NCBI GenBank assembly: GCA_002712565.1 | Contig: PAUA01000046.1 | Span: 1 to 8,033 of the forward strand | Source of the DNA: Gemmatimonadota bacterium | GTDB lineage: Bacteria; Gemmatimonadota; Gemmatimonadetes; Longimicrobiales; UBA6960 | Length of the DNA stretch: 8,033 nucleotides | Reading direction: 5' to 3' | Shown: piece by piece, positions 1 to 6,376 of the stretch | Numbering within the stretch: position 1 is the stretch's first letter | Layout: each line of letters begins with the position of its first letter | Program-made: the position numbers and the translations under genes | The notes under the pieces: model-generated | The model's database searches: none | Seen by the model: only the letters and a program-made list of their open reading frames with translations | What the model was told of the DNA's origin: nothing

Positions 1-1450
1 CAGCCTCGACCACCTCTGCGGCCTCGACCTCTACGACCTCGGCAGCATCGACCACCTCTGCGGCCTCGACCTCTACGGCTTCGACCGCCTCTACGGCCTC
101 GGCAGCATCGTCTGCTGAAGGGTCGGCCTCAACTGCCTCGACGGCTGGATCGGCATCTCCGGTGGCCTCGGGCTCGACGTACATGTCGGCCCAGGCCTCC
201 TGGCCCTCCGAGCTCTCGCCACCGATGAACTTGCCCTCGGCATCGTAGGCGTGCTCGCCGAAGTGCTCCTGGTACTCGGCCGCCACGATGCCACCCTCGG
301 CGGCCTGCTTGATCGAGAGGCTGATCCGTCGACGCTGGAGGTCCAGGTCGATGATCTTCACCCAGAGTTCCTCACCGGGGGTGACGACCTGCTCGGGCAA
401 CTCCACGTGGTGGGCGGACATCTCCGAGATGTGGACCGGGCCCTCGATTCCGTCGCCGACCTGCACGAAGGATCCGAACGGAACCAGCTTCGTGACCCGG
501 CCGTAGACCAGCTCGCCCACCTGGTGGGCGCCTGCGAACTCCCGCCACGGATCCTGCTGGGTGGCCTTCAGGGAGAGGCTGATGCGCTCCCTGCTGAGGT
601 CCACCTCGAGTACCTGCACCTCGATCTCATCGTCAACGCTGACGACCGAACCGGGGTGGTCGACGTGCTTCCAGGAGAGTTCTGAGACGTGGATCAGTCC
701 ATCCATGCCACCAAGGTCCACGAAGGCACCGAAGTTGACCACGCTGGACACGATGCCCTTGCGGATCTCGCCCGGACGGAGGTTGTGGAGGAACTCCTCC
801 CTCTTCTCCTTCTGGGTCTCCTCCAGCCACGCCCGGCGGGACAGGACCACGTTGTTGCGGTTCTTGTCCAACTCGATGATCTTGGCGTCGATCGTGGTCC
901 CGATGAAGGGCTGCAGATCACGGACGCGGCGCAGGTCCACCAGGGATGCGGGAAGGAAGCCACGAAGTCCGATGTCAACGATGAGGCCGCCCTTGACGAC
1001 CTCGATGACCGTGCCGGAGACCATCCCGTCACCCTGCTGGATCTCCTCGATCCTGCCCCAGGCACGTTCGTACTGGGCACGCTTCTTGGAGAGGATCAGA
1101 CGACCGTCCTTGTCCTCGCGCTGGAGCACGACCGCTTCGATCCGCTCGCCGAGGGTCACGATCTCGCTGGGATCCACGCCGTTGCGGATCGACAGCTCAC
1201 GCGGCGGGATCACACCCTCCGACTTGTAGCCGATGTCGAGGAGGACCTCGTCCTTGTCGACCCGGACGACCGTGCCCTCTACGAGCTGGCCGTTCTCCAC
1301 GTCGACCATGGTGGCCGAGTAGGCCTCCTCCAGGGTCAGCGAACCGAGGTCGTTCTCGGTGATCGGGCGGGGGATGTACTCGCCATTCTCGTCGAATGTC
1401 CCCATTGGCGGGGAGTCGAGGATGGCTGCGGTCAGGCTGGTGTCGGGCAC
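1..1450 (-). CDS. rpsA: 30S ribosomal protein S1 (partial, C-terminus off the left edge)
   Basis: S1 binds mRNA at the small ribosomal subunit and helps start translation. 483 residues are visible. Four S1 (OB-fold) RNA-binding domains lie at about residues 54-122, 141-207, 228-295 and 313-381. Diagnostic stretches are LLDIGYKSEGVIP, SKKRAQYERAW, GLRGFLPASLV, LDKNRNNVVLSRRAWLE, VNFGAFVDLGG and LVPFGSFV; these are nearly those of mycobacterial S1, and four domains is the usual actinobacterial number. After residue 420 comes an acidic Glu/Val/Ala tail made of short repeats, still open at base 1. I chose the GTG at 1450 because a purine-rich GAGAAG lies 5 bases upstream; the in-frame ATG at codon 16 has no such site. 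It follows the methyltransferase gene after 168 bases and may have its own promoter. Identity is near certain; the start is likely but unproven. Confidence 0.97.
   Translation of the reverse strand, partial: MPDTSLTAAILDSPPMGTFDENGEYIPRPITENDLGSLTLEEAYSATMVDVENGQLVEGTVVRVDKDEVLLDIGYKSEGVIPPRELSIRNGVDPSEIVTLGERIEAVVLQREDKDGRLILSKKRAQYERAWGRIEEIQQGDGMVSGTVIEVVKGGLIVDIGLRGFLPASLVDLRRVRDLQPFIGTTIDAKIIELDKNRNNVVLSRRAWLEETQKEKREEFLHNLRPGEIRKGIVSSVVNFGAFVDLGGMDGLIHVSELSWKHVDHPGSVVSVDDEIEVQVLEVDLSRERISLSLKATQQDPWREFAGAHQVGELVYGRVTKLVPFGSFVQVGDGIEGPVHISEMSAHHVELPEQVVTPGEELWVKIIDLDLQRRRISLSIKQAAEGGIVAAEYQEHFGEHAYDAEGKFIGGESSEGQEAWADMYVEPEATGDADPAVEAVEADPSADDAAEAVEAVEAVEVEAAEVVDAAEVVEVEAAEVVEA
6..77 (-). 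repeat. 42-bp tandem repeat in the S1 tail
   Basis: A 30-base stretch at 6-35 recurs exactly at 48-77, a period of 42 bases (14 codons). On the coding strand it gives repeated VEVEAAEVV units in the C-terminal tail of S1, and shorter related pieces (GCCGTAGAG, GATGCTGCCGAGG) continue to about base 115. The repeat keeps the reading frame. The array may go on beyond the left edge. Confidence 0.85.
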
Positions 1451-1526
1451 GTGTTCTTCTCGTCGGATGGGAGTAGGTGGACAGGGACAGTCCGGGAGCG
1501 TGGAATCACGCGGATCGGACCGGGAG

Positions 1527-1536
1527 AGCCTACCGG
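1527..1536 (-). promoter_or_regulatory. Candidate -10 region upstream of rpsA
   Basis: On the minus strand the sequence reads CCGGTAGGCT. TAGGCT fits the TAnnnT pattern of actinobacterial housekeeping -10 boxes. It lies 76 bases before the rpsA start. There is no convincing -35 at 17-18 bases. The same 10-mer stands just ahead of tRNA-Leu in this window, which is the main support. Tentative. Confidence 0.3.
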
Positions 1537-1618
1537 CGGACCCCTGTTACAGCGCCCGTACCGCCATGGGGGGGGGCGACGATCCGCCAGTCGCCGCTGG
1601 TCGGTCACGATTCGGTCG

Positions 1619-2380
1619 TCAGGACCGCCTGCGACCCAGGACCAGAAATTCCGGATGTTCCAGGTCCGGTGGGCGATCCGCGTAGTCCCCCGGTCGCACC
1701 GAGCGGATGCCCGTCAGCTCCAGGCCGGCCCTGTCGCAGAGGAGGCGGAGCTCGCGTGGGGTGAAGCACGTCGTCCAGAGGTCCGTTTCGACCTCGACGC
1801 CCTCGAGGTCCCGCAGCACCGTCCTCTCCAGGTTCACACCCGTACCGGCATCGAACGTGTCCCCATCCTCGAGGAAGCGAACCTGGAAGTAGGCGGAGAA
1901 GGCACTCAGGACCACTCCCCCGCCGGGCCGTGCCGCCGCCACGATCCGCTCCAGGATCGCTCCGTCAGGATCCATCACCGTTTGGTCGGACCCCGGGCCG
2001 CCAGCAAGGCCGAAGGCGCCCTGGCACAGCGAGATGACAGAGTCGAACTCGGAGTCGAACTCCATCCGGCGCGCATCGCCGACGAGGAAGGTCGCTCCCG
2101 GAGGGGCACCGTCCCGGGCCAGGTCGATGAAGGTGGACGAGATGTCGATGCCCACCACCTGGAATCCCCGACCGGCCAGCTCCAGGGCGTGACGGCCCGG
2201 ACCGCAGCCGACGTCCAGGATCCGCTGTCCGGGCCTCAGGTCCAGCGCCTCCACTATGGCGTCCACCTCGGAGACGGTGCCGTAGGTGAACGAATAGCGC
2301 AGGTAGGCGGCACCCAGGTGGTCCGCCACCTCCTCGAACCAGTGGCCCCCGTCTCCCCCGGGCATGGCGGCCCCACTCAT
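1619..2380 (-). CDS. Class I SAM-dependent methyltransferase, substrate unknown
   Basis: A 253-residue soluble protein with the Rossmann-type methyltransferase core. Motif I is ILDVGCGPG (residues 54-62), which binds the methionine part of SAM. VVGIDIS (75-81) ends motif II with the acidic Asp79 expected to hold the ribose. GDARRM (101-106) is the adenine-site region, and FDSVISL (112-118) is the motif IV strand. RPGGGVVLSAFSAY (151-164) is the strand after motif VI. Nothing visible tells whether the substrate is RNA, protein or a small molecule. The start ATG at 2380 overlaps the polA stop as ATGA, which suggests translational coupling. AAGGG abuts this ATG too closely to be a good ribosome site; the next ATG (2365) has GGGG 5 bases upstream and is an alternative start. 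Reading frame extends further upstream inside polA, but that part is arginine/glycine-rich shadow sequence. Lying between polA and rpsA suggests a housekeeping role, by inference only. Confidence 0.9.
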   Translation of the reverse strand: MSGAAMPGGDGGHWFEEVADHLGAAYLRYSFTYGTVSEVDAIVEALDLRPGQRILDVGCGPGRHALELAGRGFQVVGIDISSTFIDLARDGAPPGATFLVGDARRMEFDSEFDSVISLCQGAFGLAGGPGSDQTVMDPDGAILERIVAAARPGGGVVLSAFSAYFQVRFLEDGDTFDAGTGVNLERTVLRDLEGVEVETDLWTTCFTPRELRLLCDRAGLELTGIRSVRPGDYADRPPDLEHPEFLVLGRRRS

Positions 2381-5067
2381 CCCTTGGCGTCGGCCCAGGT
2401 GGCTCCCACAGCCACCTCCACGGCCAACTCCACCCGAAGCTCGTAGGCACCGGTCATGACCGTCCGGACCATCTCCTCCACCTCGGAGAGCTCCTCCGGC
2501 GGCACATCCAGGATCACCTCGTCGTGGACCTGCAGGACCAGGGTCGAAGCGCACCCGGCGTCACGCAGCGAGCGGTCGATGCGGACCAGCGCCACCTTGA
2601 ACACGTCGGCCGCCAGTCCCTGGATGCCGGCGTTCATGGCCTGGCGTTCCGCAGCCAGCCTGACGTTGTAGTTGGACGAGGAGAGCTCGGGTATTCGTCG
2701 GCGACGACCGAACAGGGTCTCCGTGTACCCCTTCTGGCGGGCCTCTGCCACCGTCCGGTCCATGTAGTCCCGTATTGCCGGGAAGGCGGCGAAGTAGGAC
2801 TCCAGGATCTCGGTCGCCTCCTCCACCGGCGAACCGAGGCGCTGCGCCAGCCCGTAGGCCTCCATGCCGTACGCCAGTCCGTAGGCGACCATCTTCGCCC
2901 TGTTCCGCAACTCCGTGGTCACCTCCGATGGGTCGATGCCCCATGTCCGGGACGCCACGGCGGTGTGGACGTCGTCCCCGGCCTCGAAAGCCGCTATGAG
3001 ACCGGGGTCGTCGGCGAGGTGGGCTATGCAGCGCAACTCGATCTGGTTGTAGTCGGCCACCAGCAGGGACCTGCCGTCGGCGGGGACGAATGCCCGCCGG
3101 AAGGCGCGCCCTGCCTCTGTCCGAACCGGGATGTTGTGGAGGTTCGGGGCGTCGGAGCTGAGACGCCCCGTCCTGGCCACCATCTGGTTGAAGGTGGCCC
3201 GTATGCGATCGCCGGGGCCAACCGCCGCCAGCAGGCCCTCCCCGTAGGTGGAGCGGAGCTTCTCGACCTCCCGGTATGCCAACAGGTGCCCGACGATCGG
3301 ATGGTCCTCCCTGAGTCGTTCCAGCGTCGCTGCGTCGGTGGAGTAGCCGGTCTTCGTCTTCTTGCCCGGGGTGAGGCCCAGCTTCTCGAAGAGCACCTCA
3401 CGAAGTTGCGGTGTGGAGTTCACGTTGAACTCCTCTCCGGCGGCCTCGTGCACCTGCCCACGCAGCCGCTCGCAGTCCGACGTCAGGCTGTCGCGCAGGC
3501 GTTCCAACTCGAGCCGGTCCACGCCGATGCCCAGCTCCTCCATCCTGGCCAGCACGGCGATGAGGGGCACCTCGAGGGTGGCGTTGAGGTCCTGCAGGCC
3601 CTGGGCTTCCAGGCCCGCCTCAAGCGGTGCAAGGAGGTTGCATGCCGCCGCCGCCCGGGCGCCCGCCTCGGTAGCCGGATCCGATGCCTCCCCGGAGAGG
3701 TCCAGCTGCCCGTCCGGTGGCCCCAGGTCACCCAACCGACGACCGACGTGCCTCTCCAGCAGCGCCCCCAGGTCGTAGCCGGCCTCGGCCGGGTCCAGGA
3801 GGTACGCAGCCACGGCGGTGTCCATGACGAGTGCCACCTCGTCAAGGCCCAGGCGTGCGAGGGCCCGCAGCGTGGGCTTGGCGTCGTGGGCGACGACCCC
3901 GGGTCCGTCCGGCCCCAGCAGGACGCTGATCGAATCAACGGTGTCGGCGAGCAGGTCCTCGTCGATCCACCAGGCCCGCCCGCCATCCGAGAATGCGATG
4001 CCCCCGCCCAGACAGGGGCCGGTCCCGCCCTTCGGGGGACTCTCCACCGTGGCCATTCCGAACGTCGATCCGGAGAGCACCCGTATGGCCGACAGCACCC
4101 CATCCGGGTCGACGCACCGCTCCACCACGACCTCAAGGTCCTCGGAGGGTGCCCCGCCGGCATCCGCCGTACCGCCGAAGTCCACGCCCAGGAGTGGACC
4201 CAGGTTCTCCCTGGCGCGGCTCAACTCAAGCACCTCCAGGAGGCCTCCGGAGCGCTCCGTGTCGACCGGACGCCGTGTCATGTCGTCCACCCCGAGACCC
4301 AGCGGTACGTCGCGCACCAGGACCATCATCTCCTCGTTCAGGCGGGCCAGGGCCTCGTTCTCCCGAAGGTTCTGGCTGAGCTTGGGCGTCTGCTCCGAGG
4401 CTGCTGCGAACCCCCCGTCCAGCCCGCCATAGGCGTTGATGAGCTTTGCCGCCGTCTTCTCCCCCACTCCCGGAACACCGGGAAGGTTGTCGGAGGGGTC
4501 ACCCCGGAGGGCGGCATAGGCGACGTAGTCCACGGGACGCACGCCGGTTCGCTCCAGGATGCCGGCCTCGTCGTAGAGGGCGTAGTCGGACACGCCACGC
4601 TTGTTGTAGAGAACCCGGACATGGGGGTCCTCCACCAGCTGGTAGCTGTCGCGGTCGCCGGTCACGATGGTGACGTCCCGGCCTGAATCGGCGGCCACCG
4701 TGGCGAGGGGGGCGAGCACATCGTCGGCCTCGAAGCCGTCCGCTCCCACTGCCACGAACCCGAGGGCGTCCACCAGCTCCTCGACCAGGTCCAGCTGCTG
4801 GTAGAGGCTGTCCTCCTGTCGCTCCCGGTTGGCCTTGTAGGAGGGCAACCGCTCATGGCGGAACGTGCCCCCCGGCCGGTCGAATGCCACCACCACCCCA
4901 TCGGGCTGGTGCTCGCGCAGGAGGGTGATGAGCATCTGGGTGAAGCCGAATACGGCGTTCGTCTCCTGCCCGGATCGGGTCACCATGTCGCGCGGGATGG
5001 CGAAGAACGCCCGGTAGGTGAGGGAGTTGCCGTCGAGGATCAGGAGGCCGGACATCGGCCGGACCAT
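2377..5067 (-). CDS. polA: DNA polymerase I
   Basis: Fills gaps and removes RNA primers in replication and excision repair. 896 residues, close to the family norm. The N-terminal 5'-nuclease domain (about 1-295) is intact: Asp12 in LDGNSL, YKANR (77-81), FEADD (112-116), TGDRD (136-140), RGDPSDNLPG (188-197) and the helix-hairpin-helix GVPGVGEKTA (197-206). The middle domain (about 310-490) is degenerate: the metal-binding DxE of exo motif I is replaced by GMATVES (337-343) and no Exo III Tyr-x3-Asp is visible, so proofreading is probably absent, as is known for mycobacterial PolA. The polymerase domain is complete: TGRLSS (633-638), motif A ADYNQIELR with Asp672, the O helix with Arg721, Lys725, Tyr729 and Tyr733, and motif C QVHDE with Asp849. 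Tyr729 replaces the Phe762 of E. coli. The start at 5067 has AGGG 8 bases upstream; Met5 is a weaker alternative. The stop overlaps the methyltransferase start. Confidence 0.98.
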   Translation of the reverse strand: MVRPMSGLLILDGNSLTYRAFFAIPRDMVTRSGQETNAVFGFTQMLITLLREHQPDGVVVAFDRPGGTFRHERLPSYKANRERQEDSLYQQLDLVEELVDALGFVAVGADGFEADDVLAPLATVAADSGRDVTIVTGDRDSYQLVEDPHVRVLYNKRGVSDYALYDEAGILERTGVRPVDYVAYAALRGDPSDNLPGVPGVGEKTAAKLINAYGGLDGGFAAASEQTPKLSQNLRENEALARLNEEMMVLVRDVPLGLGVDDMTRRPVDTERSGGLLEVLELSRARENLGPLLGVDFGGTADAGGAPSEDLEVVVERCVDPDGVLSAIRVLSGSTFGMATVESPPKGGTGPCLGGGIAFSDGGRAWWIDEDLLADTVDSISVLLGPDGPGVVAHDAKPTLRALARLGLDEVALVMDTAVAAYLLDPAEAGYDLGALLERHVGRRLGDLGPPDGQLDLSGEASDPATEAGARAAAACNLLAPLEAGLEAQGLQDLNATLEVPLIAVLARMEELGIGVDRLELERLRDSLTSDCERLRGQVHEAAGEEFNVNSTPQLREVLFEKLGLTPGKKTKTGYSTDAATLERLREDHPIVGHLLAYREVEKLRSTYGEGLLAAVGPGDRIRATFNQMVARTGRLSSDAPNLHNIPVRTEAGRAFRRAFVPADGRSLLVADYNQIELRCIAHLADDPGLIAAFEAGDDVHTAVASRTWGIDPSEVTTELRNRAKMVAYGLAYGMEAYGLAQRLGSPVEEATEILESYFAAFPAIRDYMDRTVAEARQKGYTETLFGRRRRIPELSSSNYNVRLAAERQAMNAGIQGLAADVFKVALVRIDRSLRDAGCASTLVLQVHDEVILDVPPEELSEVEEMVRTVMTGAYELRVELAVEVAVGATWADAKG

Positions 5068-5124
5068 ACCGCGGGCCCTGTGATCGGCAGTGCTGCCGGG
5101 CCGCCTGCGGTCAGGCTCCGAAGC

Positions 5125-5754
5125 TCAGGGGCGGAGGCCGTCGGAGAGGACCGCCCTGGCCACGTCGGCCATGGTCTGGCGACCCGACATGGCCGTTGTC
5201 TGGATGAAGCGGAAGGCGTCGCCCTCCGTGAGCCCCGCCTCGTCGATGAGGATCCCCTTGGCGCGGTCCAGCAGCTTCCGGGCCTCGAGGCGCTCGGCCA
5301 TGGTCCGGGCCTGGTCGGTCAGGGCCCGCATCTCACGGTGGCGGGTCCTGGCGATCTCCAGGGCCGGCACCAGCTCGGAGCGGCTGAAGGGCTTGACGAG
5401 GTAGGCCAACGCCCCGGCCTCGATGGCGCGATCGATGAGCTCCCGCTGGCTGAAGGCGGTCAGGATCACGACAGCGGTGTCGTGGGAGGCTGCGATGCGT
5501 CGGGCGGCCTCGATTCCGTCAAGTCCCGGCATCTTCACGTCCAGGATGACCACATCGGGATTCAGCTCGCCGACGAGTTGAACGGCGTGGTCGCCGCGAC
5601 CCGTGTCGCCGACCACCTCGTAGCCCTCGTCCTCGAGGGTCTCCTTCAGGTCCAGTCGGATGATGGCCTCGTCCTCGGCCAGGACCACCCTCACCCTGCC
5701 GTTCGCCAACTCGGGTCCGGTGTCCCCACCCATGGGTCCGAGCGGGTCAGCCAT
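5125..5754 (-). CDS. pdtaR: ANTAR-domain response regulator, PdtaR-like
   Basis: A 209-residue two-component regulator predicted to act on RNA (transcription antitermination) rather than on DNA. The receiver domain (about 21-140) has the acidic pocket Glu27-Asp28, phospho-acceptor Asp72 in ILDVKMPGLDG, the switch Thr99 and Lys121 in LVKPFS. The C-terminal ANTAR domain (about 150-206) shows LLDRAKGILID, GLTEGDAFRFIQ and an AMSGRQTMADVA helix, the family's usual spacing. Receiver plus ANTAR at this length matches Rv1626 of M. tuberculosis, whose kinase PdtaS is encoded elsewhere; no kinase is visible here. The start ATG at 5754 lies inside the end of the preceding gene (shared ATGGCTGA), implying coupling. 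The frame stays open further upstream, but that part is the shadow of the neighbour. polA follows 57 bases downstream. The ANTAR regulator call is very secure; the exact orthologue is supported by gene order. Confidence 0.93.
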   Translation of the reverse strand: MADPLGPMGGDTGPELANGRVRVVLAEDEAIIRLDLKETLEDEGYEVVGDTGRGDHAVQLVGELNPDVVILDVKMPGLDGIEAARRIAASHDTAVVILTAFSQRELIDRAIEAGALAYLVKPFSRSELVPALEIARTRHREMRALTDQARTMAERLEARKLLDRAKGILIDEAGLTEGDAFRFIQTTAMSGRQTMADVARAVLSDGLRP

Positions 5755-6037
5755 CGCCTGTGAGACGGTCCAGGAGGTCATCCTGGGCGGCCTCCAACCG
5801 TTGGATCTCCGCCACCAACTGGTCCCTGTGGAGCGCCATGGTCGTGACGTGGCGTTCGGCACCACGGTGCTCCCGCTCCGAGATGGCCGTCTCGGAGACC
5901 AGCGACCTGACCCGTGCGTCGTCGGCATCGGCGGCGAAGTGGGCCAACTGCTCCTCGGCCACCGCCAGGTCCTCGCGGAGACGCACCAGGCGGCTGCCGA
6001 GTGCCGTGAGCCGTCGTTCCACTACCGGTCGTGCCAT
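5747..6037 (-). CDS. Small coiled-coil protein of unknown function
   Basis: A 96-residue protein, rich in Arg, Glu, Leu and Ala, with no signal peptide or membrane segment. Two helical heptad-like stretches (about 6-36 and 55-92) flank a short central break around DDARVRSLVSETAISEREH (39-57), so an antiparallel helical hairpin or coiled-coil dimer is likely. I do not recognise a named family. Its stop overlaps the pdtaR start by 8 bases, so the two are probably made together and may work together (inference). I chose the ATG at 6037. It lacks a ribosome site, but TACACT sits 10 bases upstream, compatible with a very short leader or leaderless message. An upstream in-frame ATG at 6112 would add 25 mostly Arg/Ser/Pro residues directly after the tRNA and seems less likely. 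Reading still further back would run through the tRNA and is not real coding. Confidence 0.75.
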   Translation of the reverse strand: MARPVVERRLTALGSRLVRLREDLAVAEEQLAHFAADADDARVRSLVSETAISEREHRGAERHVTTMALHRDQLVAEIQRLEAAQDDLLDRLTGDG

Positions 6038-6047
6038 GGGACGCACA

Positions 6048-6053
6048 AGTGTA
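6048..6053 (-). promoter_or_regulatory. Candidate -10 box for the coiled-coil/pdtaR pair
   Basis: TACACT on the minus strand fits TAnnnT and ends 10 bases before the ATG at 6037. That is close to the spacing seen in leaderless actinobacterial genes. No -35 match is seen, and the genes could instead be read from the tRNA promoter. Weak. Confidence 0.25.
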
Positions 6054-6119
6054 CGGGAGCCGGATCGCCTCCCCCGACGACGCTTCGGCGGCGCATCGGA
6101 CCGGCTTTCCATCGTCTCG

Positions 6120-6203
6120 TGCCCGGGGCGGGACTTGAACCCGCACGACCTTTCGGTCAGAGGATTTTGAGTCCTCCGCGTCTGCCAATTCCGCCACCCG
6201 GGC
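6120..6203 (-). tRNA. tRNA-Leu (anticodon CAA)
   Basis: 84 bases including the discriminator A. All arms can be drawn by hand. The acceptor stem is GCCCGGG with CCCGGGC (7 pairs). The D arm is within GCGGAATTGGCAGACGC. The anticodon stem GAGGA/TCCTC encloses the loop CTCAAAA, giving anticodon CAA, which reads UUG. The long variable arm GACC-GAAA-GGTC is typical of class II tRNAs (Leu, Ser). The T arm is GCGGG-TTCAAGT-CCCGC. The 3' CCA is not encoded (CGA follows the discriminator), so it must be added by CCA-adding enzyme. It is read toward the coiled-coil gene 82 bases on and may share a transcript with it. Confidence 0.97.
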
Positions 6204-6212
6204 GACGTCCCA

Positions 6213-6222
6213 AGCCTACCGG
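6213..6222 (-). promoter_or_regulatory. Candidate -10 region of tRNA-Leu
   Basis: CCGGTAGGCT on the minus strand. TAGGCT ends 9 bases before the mature tRNA 5' end, so transcription would start at or just ahead of the tRNA. No -35 consensus lies 17-18 bases further up; that stretch holds an inverted repeat instead. The same 10-mer precedes rpsA. Confidence 0.35.
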
Positions 6223-6238
6223 TGGGCGGTTCCCCACC
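6221..6238. repeat. Inverted repeat upstream of tRNA-Leu
   Basis: GGTGGG, six bases, then CCCACC: a perfect 6-bp dyad. On the tRNA side it fills the space where a -35 and spacer would lie and touches the candidate -10. It could be an operator or a short hairpin. There is no T-run on either side, so a terminator is unlikely. In GC-rich DNA a 6-bp dyad can also arise by chance. Confidence 0.35.
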
Positions 6239-6283
6239 TCCCGGGCTGCCCGGCCCCCACGGCCTGATCCGCGGACCCTCCCA

Positions 6284-6312
6284 TTGGTGTCGCCCATGGG
6301 CCACACTATGGA
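6284..6312 (+). promoter_or_regulatory. Candidate fabD promoter
   Basis: TTGGTG (6284-6289), a 17-base spacer, then TATGGA (6307-6312). The spacing is ideal and the -35 keeps the TTG core. The -10 lacks the conserved final T. Transcription would begin near 6319, leaving a leader of about 58 bases before fabD. This is the best match in the divergent spacer (6204-6376), which has no gene. Confidence 0.35.
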
Positions 6313-6364
6313 CCGCAATTCCGCCCCCAGGCCTCGACACGGCCGGGCCGCAGCACGACCCTCC

Positions 6365-6370
6365 GGGAGA
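6365..6370 (+). promoter_or_regulatory. Ribosome binding site of fabD
   Basis: GGGAGA, 6 bases before the ATG at 6377. It decides the start, because the frame is open far upstream (ATG codons at 6296 and 6308, and sequence antisense to the tRNA) and those starts lack such a site and do not match the FabD N-terminus. Confidence 0.7.
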
Positions 6371-6376
6371 CCCACG

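Noticed and set aside
1568..1576. Run of nine G
   Set aside because: It is in the rpsA upstream spacer and outside any reading frame, so phase variation of a protein is not possible. It may be a sequencing soft spot, nothing more.
1575..1595. Hairpin GGCGAC-n9-GTCGCC between the methyltransferase gene and rpsA
   Set aside because: Only 6 pairs, a 9-base loop and a C-run instead of a T-run on the minus strand. Too weak to call a terminator.
689..2446. 585-codon open frame on the plus strand opposite rpsA and the methyltransferase
   Set aside because: It crosses two confident minus-strand genes and their spacer, and its translation is compositionally biased without motifs. Codon-bias shadow.
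2524..4686. 720-codon open frame on the plus strand opposite polA
   Set aside because: polA on the minus strand is unmistakable with all its motifs. In high-GC DNA the antisense frame of a real gene often stays open, and the translation shows no recognisable domain.
6074..6099. Imperfect hairpin with a TTCG/CGAA loop after the tRNA
   Set aside because: About nine pairs with a mismatch and a 2-base bulge, no T-run following on the minus strand. It would also separate the tRNA from pdtaR only weakly. Not supported as a terminator.
6038..6340. N-terminal extension of the coiled-coil frame to 6340
   Set aside because: The extension reads straight through tRNA-Leu (6120-6203), which accounts for that sequence, so it is not real coding.
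5660..6376. N-terminal extension of fabD upstream to 5660
   Set aside because: It runs antisense to pdtaR, the coiled-coil gene and the tRNA. MIAFTYSGQG at 6377 is the family N-terminus and has a ribosome site.
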